Assembly (NCBI RefSeq): GCF_051401765.1
Contig: NW_027480449.1
Span: 372,001-436,000 of the forward strand
Length of the DNA: 64,000 bases
Direction of reading: 5' to 3'
DNA from: Calliopsis andreniformis
Taxonomy: Eukaryota > Arthropoda > Insecta > Hymenoptera > Andrenidae
The notes under the pieces were generated by a model. It was not told the DNA's origin, ran no database searches, and worked only from the letters and a program-made list of their open reading frames with translations. Both the position numbers and the translations under genes were made by a program. This document shows positions 13,785 to 28,238 of the stretch, piece after piece (the stretch's first letter is position 1; each line of letters begins with the position of its first letter).

Positions 13785-16700
13785 CTGCTCCTGATACTGA
13801 CACTGACACTGCTCCTCACACTGCTCCTGACACTGCTCCTGACACTGACACTGCTCCAGCCACTGACACTGCTCCTGTCACTGACACTGCTCCTGTCACT
13901 GACACTGCTCGCCACACTGCTCCTAACACTGACACTGCTCCTGTCACTGCTCCTGACACAGGCACTGATGGTGATCCTGGCAATGCTCCCTACACAGCTC
14001 CTGACATTGGCACTGGTCCTGACTCTGCTCCTGACACTGACACTGCCACTGACACTGCCCCTGACCCTGCTCCTGACACTGCTCCTGGCACTAACACTGC
14101 CCCTGACACTGCTCCTGACGCTGCACCTGACACTGACACATGTCCTGACACTGCTCCTGACACTGACACTGCTCGTCACACTGCTCCTGACACTGACACT
14201 GCTCGTCACACTGCTCCTGACACTGACACTGGTCCTGTCACTGACACTGCTCCTCACACAGCTCCTGACACCGACACTTGTCCTGACACTGCTCCTGAAT
14301 CTGACACTGGTCCTGACACTGCTCCTGACACTGACAGTGCTCCTCACACTGCTCCTGACACTGACACTGACACACCTCCTGGCACTGCTCCTGACACTGA
14401 CACAGGTCCTGTCACTGACACTGCTCCTCACACTGCTCCTGACACTGACACTGCTCCTCACACTGCTCCTGACACTGACACTGCACCTGAGAATGATCCT
14501 GACACTGACGCTGCACCTGACACTGCTCCTGTCACTGCTCCTGACACTGACCCTGACACTGCTCCTGACACTGACTCTGCTCCTGACACTGACACTGTCA
14601 CTGACACTGCCCCTGACCCTGCTCCTGACACTGCTCCTGGCACTGACACTGCCCCTGACACTGCTCCTGACGCTGCACCTGACACTGACACTGCTCGTCA
14701 CACTGCTCCTGACACTGACACTGCTCGTCACACTGCTCCTGACACTGACACTGGTCCTCACACTGCTCCTGACACCGACACTTGTCCTGACACTGCTCCT
14801 GAATCTGACACTGGTCCTGACACTGCTCCTGACACTGACAGTTCTCCTCACACTGCCCCTGACACTGACACTGACACACCTCCTGGCACAGCTCCTGACA
14901 CTGACACAGGTCCTGTCACTGACACTGCTCCTCACACTGCTCCTGACACTGACACTGCTCCTCACACTGCTCCTGACACTGACACTGCACCTGAGAATGC
15001 TCCTGACACTGACGCTGCACCTGACACTGCTCCTGTCACTGCTCCTGACACTGACACTGACACTGGTCCTGTCACTGACACTGCTCCTCACACTGCTCCT
15101 GACACCGACACTTGTCCTGACACTGCTCCTGAATCTGACACTGGTCCTGACTCTGCTCCTGACACTGATACTGCTCCTCACACTGCTCCTGACACTGACA
15201 CTGCACCTGAGAATGCTCCTGACACTGACGCTGCACCTGACACTGCTCCTGTCACTGCTCCTGACACTGACACTGCTCCTGACACTGACACTGCTCCAGA
15301 CACTGGTCCTGACACTGCTCCTGACGCTGACACTGCTCCTGACACTGCTCCTGACACTGACACTGCTGCTGATCCTGACAATGCTCCTGACGCTGCTCCT
15401 GACACAGATCCTGACACTGACACTGCTCCTGGCACTGACAGTGTTTCTGACACTGCTCCTGACATAGACACTGCTCCAGACACTGCTCCTGATACTGACA
15501 CTGCTCCTGACACTGCTCCTGACACTGACACTGCTCCTGACACTGCTCCCAACACTGACACTGCTCCTGATACTGCTCCTGACACTGGTCCTGACACTGA
15601 CGCTTGTCCTGACACTGCTCCTGAAACTGACACAGGTCCTGACACTGCTCCTGACAGAGACACTGCCCCTCACACTGCTCCTGACTCTGACACTGCACCT
15701 GAGAATGCTCCTGACACTGACGCTGCACCCGACACTGCTCCTGACGCTGCACCTGACACTGCTCCTGACACAGGCACTGCTCCTGATACTGCCACTGACA
15801 CTGCTCCTGACCCTGCTCCTGACACTGCTCCTGACACTGACACTGCTCCTGACACTGCTCCTGACACTGACAGTGCTCCTGACACTGCTCCTGACACTGA
15901 CACTGACACACCTCCTGGCACTGCTCCTGACACTGACACTGGTCCTGTCACTGACACTGCTCCTCACACTGCTCCTGACACTGACACTGCTCCTCACACT
16001 GCTCCTGACACTGACACTGCACCTGAGAATGCTCCTGACACTGACGCTGCACCTGACACTGCTCCTGTCACGGCTCCTGACACTGACACTGGCACTGACA
16101 CAGCTCCAGCCACTGACACTGCTCCTGTCGCTGCTCCTGGCACTGACACTGACCCCGACACTGCTCCTGTCTCTGACACTGACCCTGACACGGCTCCTGA
16201 CACTGACCCTGCTCCTGACACTGCTCCTGAAACTGCTCCAGACACTGACACAGCTCCTAACACGGCTTCTGACGCTGACACTACCCCTGACACTGTTCCT
16301 AACATTGCAGCTGTCACTGGCACTGCTCCTGACACTGGCACTGGACCTGACACTGCTCCTGACACTGACACTGCTCCTGCCACTGTTCCTGACACTGCTG
16401 CTCACAAAGACACTGCTCCTGACACTGACACTGGCACTGACACAGCTCCAGACACTGACACTGCTCCTGATACTGACACTGACACTGCTCCACACACTGC
16501 TCCTGACACTGCTCCTGACACTGACACTGCTCCAGCCACTGACACTGCTCCTGAAATAGCTGCTGTCACTGACACTTCTCCTGTCACTGCTCCTGACACT
16601 GACGGTGCTGCTGATCCTGAGAATGCTCCTGACACTGCTCCTGACACTGACACTGCTCCTGACACTGCTGCTGACACTGGCACTGCTGCTATTCCTGAGA

Positions 16701-18955
16701 ATGCCCGTGAATCTGCTCCTCACACTGACACTGCTCCTGACACTGCTCCTGACACTGACACTGCTCCTCACACTGCTCCTGACACTGACTCTGCTCCTGA
16801 CGCTGCTCCTGACACTGACACTGTCACTGCTCCTGACACTGACTCTGCTTCTGACACTGCTACTGACACTGACACTGCTCCTGATACTGACACTGACACT
16901 GCTCCTCACACTGCTCCTGACACTGCTCCTGACACTGACACTGCTCCAGCCACTGACACTGCTCCTGTCACTGACACTGCTCCTGTCACTGGCACTGCTC
17001 GCCACACTGCTCCTAACACTGACACTGCTCCTGTCACTGCTCCTGACACAGGCACTGATGGTGATCCTGGCAATGCTCCTTACACAGCTCCTGACATTGG
17101 CACTGGCACTGACTCTGCTCCTGACACTGACACTGCCACTGACACTGCCCCTGACCCTGCTCCTGACACTGCTCCTGGCACTAACACTGCCCCTGACACT
17201 GCTCCTGACGCTGCTCCTGACACTGACACATGTCCTGACACTGCTCCTGAAACTGACACTGGTCCTGACACTGCTCCTGACACTGACACTGCTCGTCACA
17301 CTGCTCCTGACACTGACACTGCTCGTCACACTGCTCCTGACACTGACACTGGTCCTGTCACTGACACTGCTCCTCACACTGCTCCTGACACCGACACTTG
17401 TCCTGACACTGCTCCTGAATCTGACACTGGTCCTGACACTGCTCCTGACACTGACAGTGCTCCTCACACTGCTCCTGACACTGACACTGACACACCTCCT
17501 GGCACTGCTCCTGACACTGACACAGGTCCTGTCACTGACACTGCTCCTCACACTGCTCCTGACACTGACACTGCTCCTCACACTGCTCCTGACACTGACA
17601 CTGCACCTGAGAATGATCCTGACACTGACGCTGCACCTGACACTGCTCCTGTCACTGCTCCTGACACTGACCCTGACACTGCTCCTGACACTGACTCTGC
17701 TCCTGACACTGACACTGCCACTGACACTGCCCCTGACCCTGCTCCTGACACTGCTCCTGGCACTGACACTGCCCCTGACACTGCTCCTGACGCTGCACCT
17801 GACACTGACACTGCTCGTCACACTGCTCCTGACACTGACACTGCTCGTCACACTGCTCCTGACACTGACACTGGTCCTCACACTGCTCCTGACACCGACA
17901 CTTGTCCTGACACTGCTCCTGAATCTGACACTGGTCCTGACACTGCTCCTGACACTGACAGTGCTCCTCACACTGCTCCTGACACTGACACTGACACACC
18001 TCCTGGCACAGCTCCTGACACTGACACAGGTCCTGTCACTGACACTGCTCCTCACACTGCTCCTGACACTGACACTGCTCCTCACACTGCTCCTGACACT
18101 GACACTGCACCTGAGAATGCTCCTGACACTGACGCTGCACCTGACACTGCTCCTGTCACTGCTCCTGACACTGACACTGACACTGGTCCTGTCACTGACA
18201 CTGCTCCTCACACTGCTCCTGACACCGACACTTGTCCTGACACTGCTCCTGAATCTGACACTGGTCCTGACACTGCTCCTGACACTGATACTGCTCCTCA
18301 CACTGCTCCTGACACTGACACTGCACCTGAGAATGCTCCTGACACTGACGCTGCACCTGACACTGCTCCTGTCACTGCTCCTGACACTGACACTGCTCCT
18401 GACACTGACACTGCTCCTGACACTGACACTGCTCCAGACACTGGTCCTGACACTGCTCCTGACGCTGACACTGCTCCTGACACTGCTACTGACACTGACA
18501 CTGCTGCTGATCCTGACAATGCTCCTGACGCTGCTCCTGACACAGATCCTGACACTGACACTGCTCCTGGCACTGACAGTGCTTCTGACACTGCTCCTGA
18601 CATAGACACTGCTCCAGACACTGCTCCTGATACTGACACTGCTCCTGACACTGCTCCTGACACTGACACTGCTCCTCACACTGCTCCTGGCACTGACACT
18701 GCTGCTGACACTGCTCCTAACACAGACACTGCTGCTGATACTGTCAATGCTCCTGACACGGCTCCTGACACAGACACTGCTCCTGACACTGCTCCCGACA
18801 CTGACACTGCTCCTGATACTGCTCCTGACACTGGTCCTGACACTGACGCTTGTCCTGACACTGCTCCTGAAACTGACACAGGTCCTGACACTGCTCCTGA
18901 CAGAGACACTGCCCCTCACACTGCTCCTGACTCTGACACTGCACCTGAGAATGCT
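13785..18955 (+). repeat. Long-range duplicated block, copy A
   Basis: This block matches 44604-49880. The offset is 30,819 bp up to about 15.5 kb and 30,927 bp afterwards. The 108-bp step is 18 hexamers present in the right-hand copy (around 46.35-46.46 kb) and missing here near 15.54 kb. Shared rare words include GCTCGCCACACT, GGCACTGATGGTGATCC, GACACATGTCCT and paired GCTCGTCACACT words. Both edges are sharp switches to other repeat contexts. Confidence 0.8.
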
Positions 18956-20745
18956 CCTGACACAGACGCTGCACCCGACCCTGCTCCTGACGCTGCACCT
19001 GACACTGCTCCTGACACAGGCACTGCTCCTGATACTGCCACTGACACTGCTCCTGACCCTGCTCCTGACACTGCTCCTGACACTGACACTGCTCCTGACA
19101 CTGCTCCTGACACTGACAGTGCTCCTGACACTGCTCCTGACACTGACACTGACACACCTCCTGGCACTGCTCCTGAAACTGACACTGGTCCTGTCACTGA
19201 CACTGCTCCTCACACTGCTCCTGACACTGACACTGCTCCTCACACTGCTCCTGACACTGACACTGCACCTGAGAATGCTCCTGACACTGACGCTGCACCT
19301 GACACTGCTCCTGTCACTGCTCCTGACACTGACACTGACCCTGACACGGCTCCTGACACTGACCCTGCTCCTGACACTGCTCCTGAAACTGCTCCAGACA
19401 CTGACACAGCTCCTAACACTGCTTCTGACGCTGACACTACCCCTGACACTGTTCCTAACATTGCAGCTGTCACTGGCACTGCTCCTGACACTGGCACTGG
19501 ACCTGACACTGCTCCTGACACTGACACTGCTCCTGCCACTGTTCCTGACACTGCTGCTCACAAAGACACTGCTCCTGACACTGACACTGCTCCTCACACT
19601 GCTCCTGATACTGACACTGGCACTGCTACTGGCCATGCTCCTGACACTGACACTGCTGCTGATCCTGACAATGCTCCTGACGCTGCTCCAGTCACTGACA
19701 CTGACACTGCACCTGACACTACTCCTGAAATAGATGCTGTCACTGACACTTCTCCTGTCACTGCTCCTGACACTGACGCTGCTGCCGATCCTGAGAATGC
19801 TCCTGACACTGCTCCTGTCACTGACACTGCTCCTGAGAGTGCTCCTGACACTGGCACTGCTGCTGTTCCTGAGAATGCCCCTGAATCTGGTCCTCACACT
19901 GACTCTGCTCCTGACACTGCTCCTGGCACTGACACTGTCACTGCTCCTGACACTGACTCTGCTCCTGACACTGCTACTGACACTGACACTGCTCCTGATA
20001 CTGACACTGACACTGCTCCTCACACTGCTCCTGACACTGCTCCTGACACTGACCCTGTTCCTGACACTACTCCTGAAACTGCTCCAGACACTGACACTGC
20101 TCCAGCCACTGACACTGCTCCTGACACTGCTCCTGACATAGGCACTGCTCCTGACACTGCTCCTGACATAGACACTGCTCCTGACACTGCTCCTGACACT
20201 GACACTGCTCCTGACACTGACACTGCTCCGCATACTGCTCCTGGCACTTACACTGCTGCTGACACTATTCCTAACACAGACACTGCTGCTCATACTGACA
20301 ATGCTCCTGACACGGCTCCTGACACAGACACAGCTCCTGACACTGCTCCCGACACTGACACTGCTCCTGATACTGCTCCTGACACTGGTCCTGACACTGA
20401 CGCTTGTCCTGACACTGCTCCTGAAACTGACACTGGTCCTGACACTGCTCCTGACACAGACACTGCTCCTTACACTGCTCCTGACTCTGACACTGCACCT
20501 GAGAATGCTCCTGACACTGACGCTGCACCCGACACTGCTCCTGACGCTGCACCTGACACTGCTCCTGACACAGGCACTGCTCCTGATACTGCCACTGACC
20601 CTGACACTGCTCCTGACACAGCTCCTGACACTGACACTGCTCCTGACATTGCTCCTGACCCTGCTCCTGACTCAGACACTGCTCCTGACACTGCTCCTGA
20701 TACTGACACTGGCACTGACACTGACCATGCTCCTGACACTGACAC
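16001..20745 (+). repeat. 15.4-kb-spaced block, copy A
   Basis: This block matches 31381-36197. The offset is 15,380 bp at first, 15,362 bp after about 18.4 kb (18 bp extra here) and 15,452 bp after about 19.34 kb (90 bp missing here). All three steps in length are whole hexamers, apart from the two +1 register breaks lying between the copies. Left of the block this copy reads CTCACACTGCTCC and the other reads GACACAGCTCC. On the right the copies part at GCTGGTGATCC versus GCTGCTGATCC. Confidence 0.8.
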
Positions 20746-21776
20746 TGCTGGTGATCCTGACAATGCTCCTGACACAGCTCCAGTCACTGACACTGACACT
20801 GCACCTGACACTACTCCTGAAATAGCTGCTGTCACTGACACTTCTCCTGTCACTGCTCCTGACACTGACGGTGCTGCTCATCCTGAGAATGCTCCTGATA
20901 CTGGTCCTGACACTGCTGCTGACACTGGCACTGCTGCTGTTCCCGAGAATGCCCCTGAATCTGCTCCTCACACTGACACTGCTCCTGACACTGCTCCTGA
21001 CACTGACACTGCTCCTAACACTGCTCCTGGCACTGACACTACCGCTGACACTGTTCCTAACATTGCAGCTGACACTGACACTGCTCCTGACACTGGCACT
21101 GTACCTGACACTGCTGCTGACACTGACACTGCTCCTGCCACTGTTCCTGACACTGCTGCTCACAAAGACACTGCTCCTGACACTGACACTGCTCCTCACA
21201 CTGCTCCTGATACTCACACTGGCACTGCTACTGGCCATGCTCCTGACACTGACACTGCTGCTGATCCTGACAATGCTCCTGACGCTGCTCCAGTCACTGA
21301 CACTGACACTGCACCTGACACTACTCCTGAAATAGATGCTGTCACTGACACTTCTCCTGTCACTGCTCCTGACACTGACGCTGCTGCCGAACCTGAGAAT
21401 GCTCCTGACACTGCTCTTGACACTGACACAGCTCCTGAGAGTGCTCCAGACACTGGCACTGCTGCTGTTCCTGAGAATGCCCCTGAATCTGGTCCTCACA
21501 CTGACTCTGCTCCTGACACTGCACCTGACACTGACAGTGCTCCTGACACTGCTCCTGACACTGCTCCTGATACTGACACTGGCACTGCTACTGACCATCC
21601 TGCTGACACTGACACTGCTGCTGATCCTGACAATGCTCCTGACACTGCTCCAGCCACTGACACTGACACTGCACCTGACACTACTCCTGAAATAGCTGCT
21701 GTCACTGACACTTCTCCTGTCACTGGTCCTGACACTGACGGTGCTGCTGATCCTGAGAATGCTCCTGACACTGCTC
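18795..21776 (+). repeat. Roughly 3-kb unit, copy 1 (90 bp shorter)
   Basis: This unit is followed directly by its copy at 21777-24848. The offset is 2,982 bp at first and 3,072 bp after about 19.34 kb, because 90 bp (15 hexamers) present near 22.32-22.41 kb are absent here. The tandem joint at 21,776 is visible as an abrupt switch from GAGAATGCTCCTGACACTGC to CCCGACACTGTCACTGC. Confidence 0.78.
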
Positions 21777-24700
21777 CCGACACTGTCACTGCTCCTGATA
21801 CTGCTCCTGACACTGGTCCTGACACTGACGCTTGTCCTGACACTGCTCCTGAAACTGACACAGGTCCTGACACTGCTCCTGACAGAGACACTGCCCCTCA
21901 CACTGCTCCTGACTCTGACACTGCACCTGAGAATGCTCCTGACACAGACGCTGCACCCGACACTGCTCCTGACGCTGCACCTGACACTGCTCCTGACACA
22001 GGCACTGCTCCTGATACTGCCACTGACACTGCTCCTGACCCTGCTCCTGACACTGCTCCTGACACTGACACTGCTCCTGACACTGCTCCTGACACTGACA
22101 GTGCTCCTGACACTGCTCCTGACACTGACACTGACACACCTCCTGGCACTGCTCCTGACACTGACACTGGTCCTGTCACTGACACTGCTCCTCACACTGC
22201 TCCTGACACTGACACTGCTCCTCACACTGCTCCTGACACTGACACTGCACCTGAGAATGCTCCTGACACTGACGCTGCACCTGACACTGCTCCTGTCACT
22301 GCTCCTGACACTGACACTGGCACTGACACAGCTCCAGCCACTGACACTGCTCCTGTCGCTGCTCCTGGCACTGACACTGACCCCGACACTGCTCCTGTCT
22401 CTGACACTGACCCTGACACGGCTCCTGACACTGACCCTGCTCCTGACACTGCTCCTGAAACTGCTCCAGACACTGACACAGCTCCTAACACTGCTTCTGA
22501 CGCTGACACTACCCCTGACACTGTTCCTAACATTGCAGCTGTCACTGGCACTGCTCCTGACACTGGCACTGGACCTGACACTGCTCCTGACACTGACACT
22601 GCTCCTGCCACTGTTCCTGACACTGCTGCTCACAAAGACACTGCTCCTGACACTGACACTGCTCCTCACACTGCTCCTGATACTGACACTGGCACTGCTA
22701 CTGGCCATGCTCCTGACACTGACACTGCTGCTGATCCTGACAATGCTCCTGACGCTGCTCCAGTCACTGACACTGACACTGCACCTGACACTACTCCTGA
22801 AATAGATGCTGTCACTGACACTTCTCCTGTCACTGCTCCAGACACTGACGCTGCTGCCGATCCTGAGAATGCTCCTGACACTGCTCCTGTCACTGACACA
22901 GCTCCTGAGAGTGCTCCTGACACTGGCACTGCTGCTGTTCCTGAGAATGCCCCTGAATCTGGTCCTCACACTGACTCTGCTCCTGACACTGCTCCTGGCA
23001 CTGACACTGTCACTGCTCCTGACACTGACTCTGCTCCTGACACTGCTACTGACACTGACACTGCTCCTGATACTGACACTGACACTGCTCCTCACACTGC
23101 TCCTGACACTGCTCCTGACACTGACCCTGTTCCTGACACTACTCCTGAAACTGCTCCAGACACTGACACTGCTCCAGCCACTGACACTGCTCCTGACACT
23201 GCTCCTGACATAGGCACTGCTCCTGACACTGCTCCTGACATAGACACTGCTCCTGACACTGCTCCTGACACTGACACTGCTCCTGACACTGACACTGCTC
23301 CGCATACTGCTCCTGGCACTTACACTGCTGCTGACACTATTCCTAACACAGACACTGCTGCTCATACTGACAATGCTCCTGACACGGCTCCTGACACAGA
23401 CACAGCTCCTGACACTGCTCCCGACACTGACACTGCTCCTGATACTGCTCCTGACACTGGTCCTGACACTGACGCTTGTCCTGACACTGCTCCTGAAACT
23501 GACACTGGTCCTGACACTGCTCCTGACACAGACACTGCTCCTTACACTGCTCCTGACTCTGACACTGCACCTGAGAATGCTCCTGACACTGACGCTGCAC
23601 CCGACACTGCTCCTGACGCTGCACCTGACACTGCTCCTGACACAGGCACTGCTCCTGATACTGCCACTGACCCTGACACTGCTCCTGACACACCTCCTGA
23701 CACTGACACTGCTCCTGACATTGCTCCTGACCCTGCTCCTGACTCAGACACTGCTCCTGACACTGCTCCTGATACTGACACTGGCACTGACACTGACCAT
23801 GCTCCTGACACTGACACTGCTGGTGATCCTGACAATGCTCCTGACACAGCTCCAGTCACTGACACTGACACTGCACCTGACACTACTCCTGAAATAGCTG
23901 CTGTCACTGACACTTCTCCTGTCACTGCTCCTGACACTGACGGTGCTGCTCATCCTGAGAATGCTCCTGATACTGGTCCTGACACTGCTGCTGACACTGG
24001 CACTGCTGCTGTTCCTGAGAATGCCCCTGAATCTGCTCCTCACACTGACACTGCTCCTGACACTGCTCCTGACACTGACACTGCACCTAACACTGCTCCT
24101 GGCACTGACACTACCGCTGACACTGTTCCTAACATTGCAGCTGACACTGACACTGCTCCTGACACTGGCACTGTACCTGACACTGCTGCTGACACTGACA
24201 CTGCTCCTGCCACTGTTCCTGACACTGCTGCTCACAAAGACACTGCTCCTGACACTGACACTGCTCCTCACACTGCTCCTGATACTCACACTGGCACTGC
24301 TACTGGCCGTGCTCCTGACACTGACACTGCTGCTGATCCTGACAATGCTCCTGACGCTGCTCCAGTCACTGACACTGACACTGCACCTGACACTACTCCT
24401 GAAATAGATGCTGTCACTGACACTTCTCCTGTCACTGCTCCTGACACTGACGCTGCTGCCGAACCTGAGAATGCTCCTGACACTGCTCTTGACACTGACA
24501 CAGCTCCTGAGAGTGCTCCAGACACTGGCACTGCTGCTGTTCCTGAGAATGCCCCTGAATCTGGTCCTCACACTGACTCTGCTCCTGACACTGCACCTGA
24601 CACTGACAGTGCTCCTGACACTGCTCCTGACACTGCTCCTGATACTGACACTGGCACTGCTACTGACCATCCTGCTGACACTGACACTGCTGCTGATCCT

Positions 24701-24848
24701 GACAATGCTCCTGACACTGCTCCAGCCACTGACACTGACACTGCACCTGACACTACTCCTGAAATAGCTGCTGTCACTGACACTTCTCCTGTCACTGCTC
24801 CTGACACTGACGGTGCTGCTGATCCTGAGAATGCTCCTGACACTACTC
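21777..24848 (+). repeat. Roughly 3-kb unit, copy 2 (full length)
   Basis: This is the full-length copy (3,072 bp, 512 hexamers) of the unit at 18795-21776. Its right part, from about 23.03 kb, was copied again in the overlapping 3,007-bp duplication. It leaves similarity with copy 1 near 24.85 kb, where GACACTACTCCTGACACTG and CCTAGCACTGCTGC words appear. Confidence 0.75.
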
Positions 24849-26032
24849 CTGACACTGACACTGCTCCTAGCACTGCTGCTGACACTGGCACTGCTGCTGT
24901 TCCTGAGAATACCACTGAATCTGCTCCTCACACTGGCACTGCTACTGACCATGCTCCTGACACTGACACTGCCACTGACACTGCCCCTGACCCTGCTCCT
25001 GACACTGCTCCTGGCACTGACACTGCTCCTGACACTGCTCCTGACGCTGCACCTGACTCTGACACTTGTCCTGACACTGCTCCTGACACTGCTCCTGAAA
25101 CTGACACAGGTCCTGACACTGCTCCTGACACAGACACTGCTCCTCACACTGCTCCTGACACTGACACTGCACCCGAGAATGCTCCTGACACTGACGCTGC
25201 ACCTGACACTGCTCTATGTCACTGCTCCTGACACTGACACTGACACTGCTACTGACACTGTCACTGCTCCTGACACTGACACTGCTCCAGATACTGCTCC
25301 TGACACAGGCACTGCTCCTGATACTGCCACTGACCCTGACACTGTTCCTGACATTGCAGCTGACACTGACACTGCTCCTGACACTGACACTGACACTGGT
25401 CCTGTCACTGACGCTGCTCCTCACACTGCTCCTGACACCGACACTTCTCCTGACACTGCTCCTGAAACTGACACTGGTCCTGACACTGCTCCTGACACTG
25501 ATACTGCTCCTCACACTGCTCCTGACACTGACACTGCACCTGAGAATGCTCCTGACACTGACGCTGCACCTGACACTGCTCCTGTCACAGCTCCTGACAC
25601 TGACACTGCTCCTGACACTGACACTGCTCCAGACACTGGTCCTGACACTGCTCCTGACACTGACACTGCTGCTGATCCTGACAATGCTCCTGACGCTGCT
25701 CCTGACACAGATCCTGACACTGACACTGCTCCTGACACTGCTCCTGACACTGACACTGCTCCTCACACTGCTCCTGGCACTGACACTGCTGCTGACACTG
25801 CTCCTAACACAGACACTGCTGCTGATACTGTCAATGCTCCTGACACGGCTCCTGACACAGACACTGCTCCTGACACTGCTCCCGACACTGACACTGCTCC
25901 TGGCACTGACAGTGCTCCTGACACTGCTCCTGACATAGACACTGCTCCTGACACTGCTCCTGACACTGACACTGCTCCTGACACTGACACTGCTCCGCAT
26001 ACTGCTCCTGGCACTGACACTGCTGCTGACAC
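23026..26032 (+). repeat. 3,007-bp higher-order unit, copy 1
   Basis: This is the first copy of a tandem duplication with a period of 3,007 bp (501 hexamers plus one base). The extra base is the +1 register break at 25,211-25,217 carried inside the unit. The differences from copy 2 that I saw are single bases: CACCTCC versus CAGCTCC near 23.69 kb, GCACCTAAC versus GCTCCTAAC near 24.08 kb, GGCCGTGCT versus GGCCATGCT near 24.31 kb, and GTCACT versus GACACT near 25.26 kb. Confidence 0.9.
25211..25217 (+). other. +1 hexamer register break, copy 2
   Basis: This is the same GCTCTATGTC insertion as at 4,198, in the same flanking context (GACGCTGCACCTGACACTGC on the left). It lies inside the 3,007-bp duplicated unit. 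The open frame moves from frame 2 to frame 3 here. Confidence 0.93.
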
Positions 26033-28238
26033 TGACTCTGCTCCTGACACTGCTACTGACACTGACACTGCTCCTGATACTGACACTGACACTGCTCCTC
26101 ACACTGCTCCTGACACTGCTCCTGACACTGACCCTGTTCCTGACACTACTCCTGAAACTGCTCCAGACACTGACACTGCTCCAGCCACTGACACTGCTCC
26201 TGACACTGCTCCTGACATAGGCACTGCTCCTGACACTGCTCCTGACATAGACACTGCTCCTGACACTGCTCCTGACACTGACACTGCTCCTGACACTGAC
26301 ACTGCTCCGCATACTGCTCCTGGCACTTACACTGCTGCTGACACTATTCCTAACACAGACACTGCTGCTCATACTGACAATGCTCCTGACACGGCTCCTG
26401 ACACAGACACAGCTCCTGACACTGCTCCCGACACTGACACTGCTCCTGATACTGCTCCTGACACTGGTCCTGACACTGACGCTTGTCCTGACACTGCTCC
26501 TGAAACTGACACTGGTCCTGACACTGCTCCTGACACAGACACTGCTCCTTACACTGCTCCTGACTCTGACACTGCACCTGAGAATGCTCCTGACACTGAC
26601 GCTGCACCCGACACTGCTCCTGACGCTGCACCTGACACTGCTCCTGACACAGGCACTGCTCCTGATACTGCCACTGACCCTGACACTGCTCCTGACACAG
26701 CTCCTGACACTGACACTGCTCCTGACATTGCTCCTGACCCTGCTCCTGACTCAGACACTGCTCCTGACACTGCTCCTGATACTGACACTGGCACTGACAC
26801 TGACCATGCTCCTGACACTGACACTGCTGGTGATCCTGACAATGCTCCTGACACAGCTCCAGTCACTGACACTGACACTGCACCTGACACTACTCCTGAA
26901 ATAGCTGCTGTCACTGACACTTCTCCTGTCACTGCTCCTGACACTGACGGTGCTGCTCATCCTGAGAATGCTCCTGATACTGGTCCTGACACTGCTGCTG
27001 ACACTGGCACTGCTGCTGTTCCTGAGAATGCCCCTGAATCTGCTCCTCACACTGACACTGCTCCTGACACTGCTCCTGACACTGACACTGCTCCTAACAC
27101 TGCTCCTGACACTGACACTACCGCTGACACTGTTCCTAACATTGCAGCTGACACTGACACTGCTCCTGACACTGGCACTGTACCTGACACTGCTGCTGAC
27201 ACTGACACTGCTCCTGCCACTGTTCCTGACACTGCTGCTCACAAAGACACTGCTCCTGACACTGACACTGCTCCTCACACTGCTCCTGATACTCACACTG
27301 GCACTGCTACTGGCCATGCTCCTGACACTGACACTGCTGCTGATCCTGACAATGCTCCTGACGCTGCTCCAGTCACTGACACTGACACTGCACCTGACAC
27401 TACTCCTGAAATAGATGCTGTCACTGACACTTCTCCTGTCACTGCTCCTGACACTGACGCTGCTGCCGAACCTGAGAATGCTCCTGACACTGCTCTTGAC
27501 ACTGACACAGCTCCTGAGAGTGCTCCAGACACTGGCACTGCTGCTGTTCCTGAGAATGCCCCTGAATCTGGTCCTCACACTGACTCTGCTCCTGACACTG
27601 CACCTGACACTGACAGTGCTCCTGACACTGCTCCTGACACTGCTCCTGATACTGACACTGGCACTGCTACTGACCATCCTGCTGACACTGACACTGCTGC
27701 TGATCCTGACAATGCTCCTGACACTGCTCCAGCCACTGACACTGACACTGCACCTGACACTACTCCTGAAATAGCTGCTGTCACTGACACTTCTCCTGTC
27801 ACTGCTCCTGACACTGACGGTGCTGCTGATCCTGAGAATGCTCCTGACACTACTCCTGACACTGACACTGCTCCTAGCACTGCTGCTGACACTGGCACTG
27901 CTGCTGTTCCTGAGAATACCACTGAATCTGCTCCTCACACTGGCACTGCTACTGACCATGCTCCTGACACTGACACTGCCACTGACACTGCCCCTGACCC
28001 TGCTCCTGACACTGCTCCTGGCACTGACACTGCTCCTGACACTGCTCCTGACGCTGCACCTGACTCTGACACTTGTCCTGACACTGCTCCTGACACTGCT
28101 CCTGAAACTGACACAGGTCCTGACACTGCTCCTGACACAGACACTGCTCCTCACACTGCTCCTGACACTGACACTGCACCCGAGAATGCTCCTGACACTG
28201 ACGCTGCACCTGACACTGCTCTATGTCACTGCTCCTGA
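25219..28238 (+). other. Stop-free Ala-Pro/Asp-Thr frame, segment 3
   Basis: This is frame 3 between the second and third register breaks, about 1,000 codons, closing with the same Leu-Cys-His-Cys-Ser-stop end that follows each GCTCTATGTC break. That end recurs at 4,218, 25,231, 28,238 and 58,294. It reflects the shared insertion and not a conserved C-terminus. Confidence 0.7.

Larger units (their letters stand above)
4206..25231 (+). other. Stop-free Ala-Pro/Asp-Thr frame, segment 2 (about 7,000 codons)
   Basis: This is frame 2 between the first and second register breaks. An upstream ATG at 3,800 is technically in frame, but its first 135 or so codons read as the Leu/Thr-rich shadow frame of the neighbouring register, so it is not a credible start. 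The translated stretch has no domain, signal peptide or membrane segment and no non-repeat residues. Tandem duplications inside it (3,432 bp and others) are multiples of six and so keep the frame without any need for selection. Confidence 0.7.

Noticed and set aside
13173..18605. Leu/Thr-rich frames resembling multi-pass membrane proteins
   Set aside because: CTG-ACA-CTG-CTC is simply another frame of the same words. It is broken wherever GAAATAG or GACATAG words occur, and has no charged loops or non-repeat residues.
3800..25231. A 7,143-residue protein starting at ATG 3,800
   Set aside because: The start lies in the Leu/Thr shadow register and the frame becomes Ala-Pro/Asp-Thr only after the register break at 4.2 kb. 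The content is pure repeat and the consensus words contain no stop, so length is not evidence.
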